From NCBI GenBank assembly GCA_042091035.1, contig JBELIG010000008.1, positions 1 to 39,870 of the forward strand: DNA of 39,870 nucleotides, read 5' to 3'. The notes beneath the pieces were generated by a model. That model was given only the letters and a program-made list of their open reading frames with translations. It was not told the origin of the DNA and ran no database searches. Made by a program: the position numbers and the translations under genes. Source of the DNA: AM-2324 sp042091035 (GTDB taxonomy: Bacteria; Bacteroidota; Bacteroidia; Chitinophagales; Saprospiraceae). Positions 1 through 6,889 of this stretch are shown piece by piece; the first letter of the stretch is position 1; each line of letters begins with the position of its first letter.

Positions 1-242
1 GGTATGAAAGACACAAGATATTCTTGTACAAAGAGGATTTTAATCGCTTTATCGGTAGTCTAGAGGAGGCAATTTCTTACGTAAAAACGGAGTTGATGCC
101 AGATTACGATTACGATGAGTTTACTCGTCGTCAAGAGGAGTGGGAGTCCAAAAGAGAGAGTGAGGAAAAAAGCGAAGGAAAGGCAGTAGATTCTTCTTCA
201 AATTCAAGTGAAGAAGCTACAGAAGATGATCTTTCGTGGTAA
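1..242 (+). CDS. PUR-alpha-like DUF3276 family protein, 3' part
   Basis: This is the C-terminal end of a gene that begins before the window; the reading frame is open from base 3. The visible start reads YERHKIFLYKEDFNRFIGSL, then an acidic, serine-rich tail ending in DDLSW. The KIFLYKEDF and F..SL.EAI.Y pattern is that of PUR-alpha-like repeats found in small Bacteroidota proteins (DUF3276), which are expected to bind single-stranded DNA or RNA. The TTG at base 24 is probably not the true start, because coding similarity continues upstream of it. A hairpin terminator follows directly. The family call is from memory of the motif; the role in the cell is not known. Confidence 0.7.
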   Translation, partial: YERHKIFLYKEDFNRFIGSLEEAISYVKTELMPDYDYDEFTRRQEEWESKRESEEKSEGKAVDSSSNSSEEATEDDLSW

Positions 243-262
243 TTTTACCACAATCAGATAAT

Positions 263-294
263 AAAAAAGGCGACTAATTTTAGTCGCCTTTTTT
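263..294. terminator. Bidirectional intrinsic terminator
   Basis: The arms GGCGACTA (269-276) and TAGTCGCC (281-288) pair perfectly around an ATTT loop and are flanked by A6 and T6 runs. It lies between two convergent genes, so it can serve both strands. Confidence 0.88.
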
Positions 295-296
295 AT

Positions 297-2399
297 TTAA
301 TAACTGCCTTTGAATCTCCTCAGGAACCACTCTATTCCAAGAAGGGTAAATACTAAGGCGAACAACCATCGATAATCAATCAAAGGAGCTGTTCTACTAT
401 CACTATATATCATTGGTTTCTGGCTCTCATCAGCCATTAATAAGTTTTCTAAAACCTTCAACTCGGAGGCTTGATTCATCGTTCCGTTGCTTTTAGAGCT
501 TATTAGGTTCATTAGATTATAATCAGCTGTAAGTTCTAAATTTTCAAGATTCAAATCGGTAACAGATATAGAACCCATTTGCTCAAAATTCTCTGCATTG
601 AATGCTGTGCTTGCTTTGAAGCTGTAATTTCCTTCATTCAATTTTCTCAGATTAAGCGCATAAGCATCTCCTCTTCGTGAAAAGATGTAATCGAAGTCAT
701 TTCCCTCGTCATCTGTCAATGTGAAGGATACTTCGGGATCATTGATTCGCTCATAATTGGCATTGAAGAGTTCTGCGTCGAAGAGCACCTCTTCATTTGT
801 CATGAATTTATTCTTGGTTGGCCGAACCCTGAATTTTCTTTTATCCTCCTTGCTGCCAAGGTAGAGGGTAAGTTTTTGAATGAGTTTATCAAATGCCTCA
901 TGATTGCCATTTTGCATGTAATGAAAAACCCTCCATTTCCAGATGCCTGTACCTAATAATACAGCCGTTTTTTGACCCTTATTGTCCTTAAAGCTTAATA
1001 AAGGATAATCCGTGTCTATTGCTCCTATCTTTTGCTTGAATAGCACTGATCCTCCTGTATTGTTTATGGTGCCAAAAGGCACAGTCAATGGAGGGTATTG
1101 AGGCAATTCATTGCTGATTTCTTCATCAAGTTTGAATAGATTAAAGGTAGAACTCGTGATTCCAAAACTTTCATTGTATTCTCCTATGTAATCTTTTATA
1201 GATACAAGGTCCTGAGCGCTGTTGAAAGTGGCTATGTCCGTATCCAATCCTACTATATACCAAATAGGAGTTTCCTTTTGTCTCAAGGGGTCTACAATCC
1301 TATTAAGCTTTGCTTTATTCTCATTGGGTAATTGATGCAGTATTAAAAGATCAGGACTGGCATTGAATTTGCTCATCTCAATATCATTGAGATACTGCAC
1401 GTTGAACTCGATATTTCCTTGGGCTTCTAAGGCTGAGCGTATAGCAAAGATGTCAGGGTGGGGGGCAGCTGCAAGCAGCAGCACTTTTTGTTTGGCATCT
1501 ATAATTTCAATATTGAAGCTTCTTTGGTTGTTGTTTTTGTTTTGCTCTTTTGGAAGTGTAGAGAGTTCAATGCTGTACTTTTGATTTCCGACTACAGTGG
1601 CTTCAATGAAAAATTCTGTTGTCATAAAGAAATTAGAGCGGGTAATTTCAATTTCCTTTTGTTCAATCAAGGTTTTCTTCTTTCCTTCAAGCCTGAATAT
1701 GCTAAGTTTTGATGCGCCGACTTGTATGTTTTTCGCTGCTATGTCAACTAATACATTGAATTTGTCATTCAGGTAAGCGATATCATTATGAAAAACTCTT
1801 TTGATGAGTAGGTCTTTTTTGTTTGTTGTATCACCCAAAAGAATACTATGAACTTTTAAACCGGTCTGATTGGCATATACTGGATTATTGCCCATGTTGT
1901 AAATACCATCACTAGCAATAATTATGCCTGCTTTGTTTGCATCCTTGTATTGTTCTTTTACAAGCTTGAAGATCGCTGATAAATTAGTGGACTCATCCAT
2001 AAAACTGGTGTCAAAACCTGGCCTTATCTGATCACCTAAGCTATACTTTTTTACTTCATATTTTTTTTCTAAACGTTCAGCCATAGCATCTAGGTCGAGC
2101 TGAAATTGAAGCAGAGTTTCATTTGAGAGCTCACTTTTAACAGACGTAGATACATCTTGAGCTAGAAACAAAATTGGCTTTTGGCTTTTGTTGACAATCT
2201 TCTTAATAAATGGTTGTAATAATAGAAGAACAACAATTGCTGTAGCAAGGCCACGGATAGTAGCGAGAATTAGTTTGAGTGTTTTACTGAATTCCTTTTC
2301 TTTGTTGTTTCTAAAGTATAAGATACCACTTATCCCAAAAGCGACAAGAAAGCAGAAGAATAAGTAATACTGAGGAGTACTAAGATAAAATTCAGTCAT
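297..2399 (-). CDS. Membrane vWA-like protein with GATase1-like domain
   Basis: A 700-residue protein anchored in the inner membrane. Two hydrophobic segments lie near residues 10-28 and 43-62, and one at the extreme C-terminus (about 677-694, LFALVFTLLGIEWF). After the second segment comes a von Willebrand A-like domain with a DxSxS metal-site motif, DVSTS at residues 82-86. The middle (about 305-410, starting KVLLLAAAPHPD) looks like the class I glutamine-amidotransferase-like fold known from uncharacterised BatA-type membrane proteins. The C-terminal soluble part looks like beta-sandwich repeats. The architecture is common in Bacteroidota but has no settled function. It is divergent from the secreted GATase-like gene at 2566 and ends against the shared terminator at 263-294. 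Confidence 0.65.
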   Translation of the reverse strand: MTEFYLSTPQYYLFFCFLVAFGISGILYFRNNKEKEFSKTLKLILATIRGLATAIVVLLLLQPFIKKIVNKSQKPILFLAQDVSTSVKSELSNETLLQFQLDLDAMAERLEKKYEVKKYSLGDQIRPGFDTSFMDESTNLSAIFKLVKEQYKDANKAGIIIASDGIYNMGNNPVYANQTGLKVHSILLGDTTNKKDLLIKRVFHNDIAYLNDKFNVLVDIAAKNIQVGASKLSIFRLEGKKKTLIEQKEIEITRSNFFMTTEFFIEATVVGNQKYSIELSTLPKEQNKNNNQRSFNIEIIDAKQKVLLLAAAPHPDIFAIRSALEAQGNIEFNVQYLNDIEMSKFNASPDLLILHQLPNENKAKLNRIVDPLRQKETPIWYIVGLDTDIATFNSAQDLVSIKDYIGEYNESFGITSSTFNLFKLDEEISNELPQYPPLTVPFGTINNTGGSVLFKQKIGAIDTDYPLLSFKDNKGQKTAVLLGTGIWKWRVFHYMQNGNHEAFDKLIQKLTLYLGSKEDKRKFRVRPTKNKFMTNEEVLFDAELFNANYERINDPEVSFTLTDDEGNDFDYIFSRRGDAYALNLRKLNEGNYSFKASTAFNAENFEQMGSISVTDLNLENLELTADYNLMNLISSKSNGTMNQASELKVLENLLMADESQKPMIYSDSRTAPLIDYRWLFALVFTLLGIEWFLRRFKGSY

Positions 2400-2465
2400 T
2401 ATAGGTCGGTAAATTATATTATTGTGTTAAATAAACACGTAAGTCTAACAGATTTGTCAAATTAC

Positions 2466-2481
2466 TTGTTTTTAGAAACAA
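2466..2481. repeat. Small inverted repeat in divergent intergenic region
   Basis: TTGTTT and AAACAA flank TTAG between the divergent genes starting at 2399 (minus) and 2566 (plus). It could be an operator for either gene, but the arms are short and AT-rich, so chance is possible. Confidence 0.25.
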
Positions 2482-2565
2482 ACAAAAATAAGGACTAATT
2501 TTATAAATAGCCTTTTTTATTTTTGATTGATATTAAGGAATCGTATAATAAGATTTTTAAGGAGT

Positions 2566-3837
2566 ATGAATAGAATAATTTGCATTTTACTTTTCTTAGG
2601 GTTTACAGCACCGTTAAAAGCTTCCTATTTGCTTTTGCCAATGGATGCGGATACCCAAAAAGACCACTTAAAGGCCTATGGGATTACCTATTGGGTTTTG
2701 GATAATCAAGTTGAATCTTGGTGGTTACTTAATTATCGTGGAGGAAGTTTTGCTTTTCCTTACAATAAGGTTTTTGAAAAAGAATGTCTCACTAGAGGAG
2801 TTACCTATGAGGTGATTTCCGATGGAGCGTTTAATAACTTGCTAGAGGAGATTAGTAATCCTGAAGCAAATATGGAGGCGGTGAAGCTTGAAGTTGCTCC
2901 AAAGGTAGCAGTTTACACACCGGACTTTAATGCAAAAGGTGAGAAGATACAACCCTGGGATGATGCTGTGACTTTGGTTTTAACCTATGCAGAAATTCCT
3001 TATGAAACTATATATGACACAGACGTATTGGAAGATAGGCTTGCAGAATACGATTGGCTGCATTTACACCACGAAGATTTTACAGGACAATACGGAAAAT
3101 TCTATGCAGCATTCCATAATTATGAATGGTATAAGGAAAATGTGCGAAAGATGGAGTCCTTGGCTACTGAAAATGGGTTTGCAAAGGTCTCTCAATTAAA
3201 ACTCGCGGTAGCAAAGAAAATACAGGAATATATTGTAGGCGGTGGATTTATGTTTGCCATGTGTTCGGCTACAGATACCTATGATATTGCACTTGCAGCT
3301 CAAGGACAAGATATCTGCGCAAAATATTATGATGGAGATGGAGTAGATGCAGATATTACCTTAGATTACAGTAAAACCCTTGCATTTACAAATTTTGAAT
3401 TGACTAAGAATCCTCTGGAATATGAATATTCTACCATAGATCATCAGCGAGGAAGAAAGGTTAGAGCAGACCAGGATTATTTCACATTGTTTGATTTTTC
3501 GGCAAAGTGGGACCCTGTGCCAACTATGCTTACACAGAATCATACCCGCACGGTTAAAGGTTTCATGGGACAAACAACAGCTTTTAAGAAGCAGTTTGTA
3601 AAATCAGGAGTGCTCATCCTTGGTGAGAATAAACCGGCTAATGAGGTTCGCTATATTCATGGCAAATTATTGGAGGGTACTTGGACCTTTTATGGTGGTC
3701 ATGATCCGGAGGATTACAAACACCGAGTAAATGATCCTGAGACTGATCTTAGTTTACACCCCAAGTCACCAGGATATAGGCTTATTTTAAATAATGTTTT
3801 ATTTCCTGCTGCCAAGAAAAAGAAACGCAAAACTTAA
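2566..3837 (+). CDS. Secreted GATase-like protein (often labelled asparagine synthetase B)
   Basis: A 423-residue exported protein. The start at 2566 is chosen because AAGGAG sits just upstream and it gives a clean signal peptide (MNRIICILLFLGFTAPLKA); an in-frame TTG at 2527 is less likely. The mature part begins SYLLLPMDADTQKDHLKAYG, a family that I recall being labelled asparagine synthetase B in Bacteroidota genomes, although it does not have the Cys2-start glutaminase arrangement of true AsnB. It looks instead like a class I GATase-type fold: a strand and turn GGGFMFAMC places Cys233 like a nucleophile elbow, and GGHDPE (His379, Glu382) resembles the His/Glu pair. The catalytic reading is inference. 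It is followed 44 bases later by a CMP-sugar synthetase-like gene on the same strand. Confidence 0.6.
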   Translation: MNRIICILLFLGFTAPLKASYLLLPMDADTQKDHLKAYGITYWVLDNQVESWWLLNYRGGSFAFPYNKVFEKECLTRGVTYEVISDGAFNNLLEEISNPEANMEAVKLEVAPKVAVYTPDFNAKGEKIQPWDDAVTLVLTYAEIPYETIYDTDVLEDRLAEYDWLHLHHEDFTGQYGKFYAAFHNYEWYKENVRKMESLATENGFAKVSQLKLAVAKKIQEYIVGGGFMFAMCSATDTYDIALAAQGQDICAKYYDGDGVDADITLDYSKTLAFTNFELTKNPLEYEYSTIDHQRGRKVRADQDYFTLFDFSAKWDPVPTMLTQNHTRTVKGFMGQTTAFKKQFVKSGVLILGENKPANEVRYIHGKLLEGTWTFYGGHDPEDYKHRVNDPETDLSLHPKSPGYRLILNNVLFPAAKKKKRKT

Positions 3838-3881
3838 GCAGCAGCCTATTTTTTGTAAATTACGCCCACAAACTTTGCAGT

Positions 3882-4550
3882 ATGAAAAAGATAACAGCCA
3901 TTGTTCCTATGCGTCACAACAGTGAACGTGTTCCAGGGAAAAATTATAGAGATTTTGCTGGCAAGCCCCTTTATCATAGGGTGATAGAAAGTCTTATTGC
4001 ATGTGATAAAATTGCCGAGGTCGTTATTGATACGGATAGTCCAATTATTCTTGAAGATGCTGCGAAGCAGTTTCCTAGTGTTCGCCTTTTTGAGCGGCCT
4101 GAGCATCTAAGGGCTGGTGAGGTGCCAATGAATGATGTTCTTTTGAACACAATTGCTCAACTCGATTCAGATTTTTACTTACAAACGCATAGCACAAATC
4201 CACTTTTATCTGCTGATACAGTAGCAAAAGGTGTTGATGCTTTTTTAAATAATTTTCCGATCTATGATTCCTTGTTTTCTGTGACTCGTTTGCAGACTAG
4301 ACTGTGGGATCCACTTTCTAGAGCGATTAATCACAATCCGAATATATTGCTTAGAACACAGGATTTACCGCCTGTCTATGAGGAGAATTCGTGCATGTAT
4401 ATCTTTTCAGAAGAGATTCTTAGAAATAAGCATAATCGTATAGGAGATCGGCCGTATATGATGGAGATGCCTGCGCTGGAGGCACAGGATATTGATGTAG
4501 AATTGGATTTTGTTTTGGCAGAATTATTGTATAAAGAAATAAATAAATAA
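3882..4550 (+). CDS. Acylneuraminate cytidylyltransferase-like protein
   Basis: A 222-residue cytosolic nucleotidyltransferase of the CMP-sialic acid/CMP-Kdo synthetase type. The N-terminus IVPMRHNSERVPGKN is the CTP-binding motif with its two arginines and the lysine-asparagine, and QTHSTNPLLSADT is the usual sugar-nucleotide core. Family members activate a nonulosonic acid or a related sugar with CTP for surface glycans. No sialic-acid synthase (NeuB-like) or epimerase gene is nearby, so the substrate cannot be named. The length is normal for the family. The crotonase gene starts 14 bases after the stop, suggesting one transcript but not a shared pathway. Confidence 0.8.
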   Translation: MKKITAIVPMRHNSERVPGKNYRDFAGKPLYHRVIESLIACDKIAEVVIDTDSPIILEDAAKQFPSVRLFERPEHLRAGEVPMNDVLLNTIAQLDSDFYLQTHSTNPLLSADTVAKGVDAFLNNFPIYDSLFSVTRLQTRLWDPLSRAINHNPNILLRTQDLPPVYEENSCMYIFSEEILRNKHNRIGDRPYMMEMPALEAQDIDVELDFVLAELLYKEINK

Positions 4551-4564
4551 TAGTAGATATTAGC

Positions 4565-5347
4565 ATGGAATATACAAATCTATTGGTAGAGGAGCAGGAC
4601 GGTATATTTGTCCTGACCATTAACAGGGAGCGTGCTTTGAATGCTTTGAATAAGCAGACAATGTCTGAGCTTGAGCACTTTTTTAAAGGAGATGCAGCAA
4701 GAGGGAATGAGGTTAAAGGTGTAATAATCAAAGGCGCTGGTGATAAGGCTTTTGTTGCAGGAGCAGATATTAAAGAGTTTTTGGCAATAGATGCTTCTGC
4801 CGGAGCAGATATGGCTCGTAAAGGTCAAGAAGTATTCTTTTTGATAGAACAGTTTGATAAACCGGTAATAGCTGCAATTAATGGATTTGCTCTTGGAGGC
4901 GGATGTGAGCTCGCGATGGCCTGCCATATGCGCTTAGCAACACCTGCTGCAAAGTTTGGGCAACCAGAGGTGAATCTTGGACTTATTCCAGGATATGGCG
5001 GAACCCAAAGACTTATTCAGTACATTGGAAAAACTAAAGCGGTTGAACTTTTAATGACTGGAGGTATGCTTTCAGCAGATGAAGCGCTTCAATTAGGTTT
5101 AGTAAACTATGTAGTTCCTGCTGAGGAACTAATGGATAAAGCAAATGCTCTTATTGGAAAGGTCGCTAGGAAAGGACCTGTAGCAATATCTAAGGTCATA
5201 GAAGCGGTCAATGCATATTTTGATAATACAAAGGAAGGTTTTGATGCTGAGGTATCTTATTTTGAAGATGTCTGTGGCACAGAAGACTTTAAAATTGGGG
5301 CGAATGCTTTTATCAATAAAGAAAAACCTCGATTTACTGGAAAGTAA
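4565..5347 (+). CDS. Enoyl-CoA hydratase/isomerase family (crotonase)
   Basis: A 260-residue cytosolic crotonase. The oxyanion-hole segments AGADIKEF (about 65-72) and GFALGGGCELAMA (about 107-119) are both present. The two acid residues needed for hydratase activity, Glu115 and Glu135, are present with the standard spacing of 20, so a 2-enoyl-CoA (crotonyl-CoA) hydratase activity is likely, as in beta-oxidation or butanoyl-CoA metabolism. The C-terminal NAFINKEKPRFTGK is typical of short-chain enoyl-CoA hydratases. It is probably co-transcribed with the upstream gene and is followed by a strong hairpin at 5371-5400. Confidence 0.9.
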   Translation: MEYTNLLVEEQDGIFVLTINRERALNALNKQTMSELEHFFKGDAARGNEVKGVIIKGAGDKAFVAGADIKEFLAIDASAGADMARKGQEVFFLIEQFDKPVIAAINGFALGGGCELAMACHMRLATPAAKFGQPEVNLGLIPGYGGTQRLIQYIGKTKAVELLMTGGMLSADEALQLGLVNYVVPAEELMDKANALIGKVARKGPVAISKVIEAVNAYFDNTKEGFDAEVSYFEDVCGTEDFKIGANAFINKEKPRFTGK

Positions 5348-5370
5348 ATCTTAAATAATTGTAAAAATTT

Positions 5371-5400
5371 AAATGGATGTGATGCTTGTCACATCCATTT
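5371..5400 (+). terminator. Hairpin after crotonase gene
   Basis: A perfect 12-base stem, AAATGGATGTGA with TCACATCCATTT, encloses a 6-base loop TGCTTG. It is followed by GTATTTGTATTTG, not a pure T run, so termination may be partial. Confidence 0.6.
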
Positions 5401-5491
5401 GTATTTGTATTTGTTAGGTGTTTCAGTTTTTTCTTGCAATGTCTCTTATCAATCTGTTGGATTCATATTCACAAATTTGAAGATAAAGATG

Positions 5492-5499
5492 TAAATTTG
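5492..5499 (+). promoter_or_regulatory. Putative -7 element for the FNR/ferredoxin operon
   Basis: TAAATTTG matches the Bacteroidota -7 consensus TAnnTTTG in full, about 50 bases before the start of the reductase gene. The -33 position (around 5468) is poor, so the call is moderate. Confidence 0.5.
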
Positions 5500-5549
5500 C
5501 AGCGTTTTTTAGTTGACAATGCTAAAGAGTGCCTAAATGAAATTTAAAA

Positions 5550-6554
5550 ATGATTGAAACAAATATATTGATAATCGGTGCTGGACCTGTTGGTCTCTTC
5601 ACTGTTTTCGAAGCGGGCTTGTTGAAATTAAAATGCCACCTTATTGATGCTCTTCCAGAGGCGGGTGGACAGCTAAAGGAAATTTATCCTAAAAAACCTA
5701 TTTATGATATTCCAGGCTACCCCTCTGTGCTTGCAGGAGACCTCGTGGACAATTTAATGGAACAAATAGAACCGTTCAAACCGACATTTACCTTTGGTGA
5801 GCGTGCAGAAATTATAGAGAAACAAGAGGATGGTACTTTTCTTGTTACTTCAAATAAAGGAACTTTAATCAAGACAAATGTCATTGCAATCGCAGCAGGA
5901 TTGGGTTGCTTTGAACCACGTAAACCACCTTTGTCAAACATCGTTGATTTTGAGGATAAAGGTGTTGAGTATATAATCAAAGATCCTAATTTCTATAAAG
6001 GTAAGAAGGTTCTTGTTGCAGGCGGAGGAGATTCTGCATTAGATTGGACAATACTCTTAGCAGAGATCGCAGAGGAGGTTACTTTAGTGCATCGTAGGGA
6101 ATCATTCCGTGGTGCTTTAGATTCTGTAGACAAAGTTGTTGAATTAGATAAGCAAGGAAAAGTAAAGCTTGTTACTAATGCTCAGATCATTGCTTTAAAT
6201 GGAACTGACAAGTTGGAGCAGGTAGTAATCAAACATAAAGAACTTGGTGAGATAAGCAAGGATGTAGATCACTTCATACCTTTATTTGGTTTATCTCCGA
6301 AATTAGGACCAATTGCTGATTGGGAATTGAATGTAACTAAAAATGCCATAGAAGTAGACACATTGGATTACAGTACAAATGTAGAAGGTATCTACGCTAT
6401 TGGTGACATCAATACTTATCCTGGTAAACTAAAACTTATTCTTTGTGGATTTCATGAAGGAACAATTATGGTTCAGTCTGCATTCAAGTATATTTACCCG
6501 GATAAAAAATTATCTTTTAAGTATACTACCGTTACAGGTATCGATGGTTTATAA
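5550..6554 (+). CDS. Ferredoxin-NADP reductase, thioredoxin-reductase-like type
   Basis: A 334-residue cytosolic flavoprotein that passes electrons between NADPH and ferredoxin. The FAD-binding GAGPVG lies at residues 10-15, the second dinucleotide-binding loop GGGDSA at 158-163, and HRRESFR at 181-187 supplies the arginines expected to bind the 2'-phosphate of NADPH. The C-terminal GIYAIGDINTYPGKLKLI is the FAD-binding motif of this class. The redox CxxC of thioredoxin reductase is absent, which places it in the FNR branch known from green sulfur bacteria and Bacillus YumC. A ferredoxin gene begins 9 bases downstream, so the two partners are almost certainly made together. Confidence 0.92.
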   Translation: MIETNILIIGAGPVGLFTVFEAGLLKLKCHLIDALPEAGGQLKEIYPKKPIYDIPGYPSVLAGDLVDNLMEQIEPFKPTFTFGERAEIIEKQEDGTFLVTSNKGTLIKTNVIAIAAGLGCFEPRKPPLSNIVDFEDKGVEYIIKDPNFYKGKKVLVAGGGDSALDWTILLAEIAEEVTLVHRRESFRGALDSVDKVVELDKQGKVKLVTNAQIIALNGTDKLEQVVIKHKELGEISKDVDHFIPLFGLSPKLGPIADWELNVTKNAIEVDTLDYSTNVEGIYAIGDINTYPGKLKLILCGFHEGTIMVQSAFKYIYPDKKLSFKYTTVTGIDGL

Positions 6555-6563
6555 ACAAAAGAA

Positions 6564-6887
6564 ATGGACGGTATAGTAAATATAAAAGTTACTGATAGGG
6601 AAGGCGTAACGCATGAGATTGAAGCTCCTACAGATATGAATATGAATCTGATGGAGATTTGTAAGAGTTATGAGTTACCCGTAGAAGGTACATGTGGCGG
6701 TATGGCATTATGCGCATCCTGCCACATGTATATACTTTCTGAACACAACTTGAGTAAGCCTTCTGATGACGAGGAGGATATGCTTGATCAGGCATTCTTT
6801 GTCGAAGATAATTCAAGGTTAGGTTGTCAGATACCGATTACAGAGGATCTAGAAGGATTAGAGGTTAAATTAGCAGACGTGGAGTAA
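6564..6887 (+). CDS. [2Fe-2S] ferredoxin, adrenodoxin type
   Basis: A 107-residue soluble ferredoxin. The cluster ligands are Cys44, Cys50, Cys53 and Cys88, in the CX5CX2C...C spacing of adrenodoxin/ISC-type ferredoxins (TCGGMALCASCHMY, later RLGCQI). The acidic stretch PSDDEEDMLDQA is the usual partner-docking helix. It follows the reductase gene by 9 bases and is its likely electron partner; the pair could feed iron-sulfur assembly or ferredoxin-dependent enzymes. The stop codon is 2 bases from the stop of the convergent nuclease gene, with a TAAGCTTA palindrome across both ends and no terminator hairpin. Confidence 0.93.
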   Translation: MDGIVNIKVTDREGVTHEIEAPTDMNMNLMEICKSYELPVEGTCGGMALCASCHMYILSEHNLSKPSDDEEDMLDQAFFVEDNSRLGCQIPITEDLEGLEVKLADVE

Positions 6888-6889
6888 GC

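Noticed and set aside
1363..1712. Plus-strand frames inside the vWA gene
   Set aside because: They lie wholly inside a long, well-supported gene on the other strand and have no start signals.
2527..2565. Upstream extension of the GATase-like gene to a TTG start
   Set aside because: The ATG at 2566 has a strong AAGGAG just before it and gives a normal signal peptide; the extension adds a basic stretch with no support.
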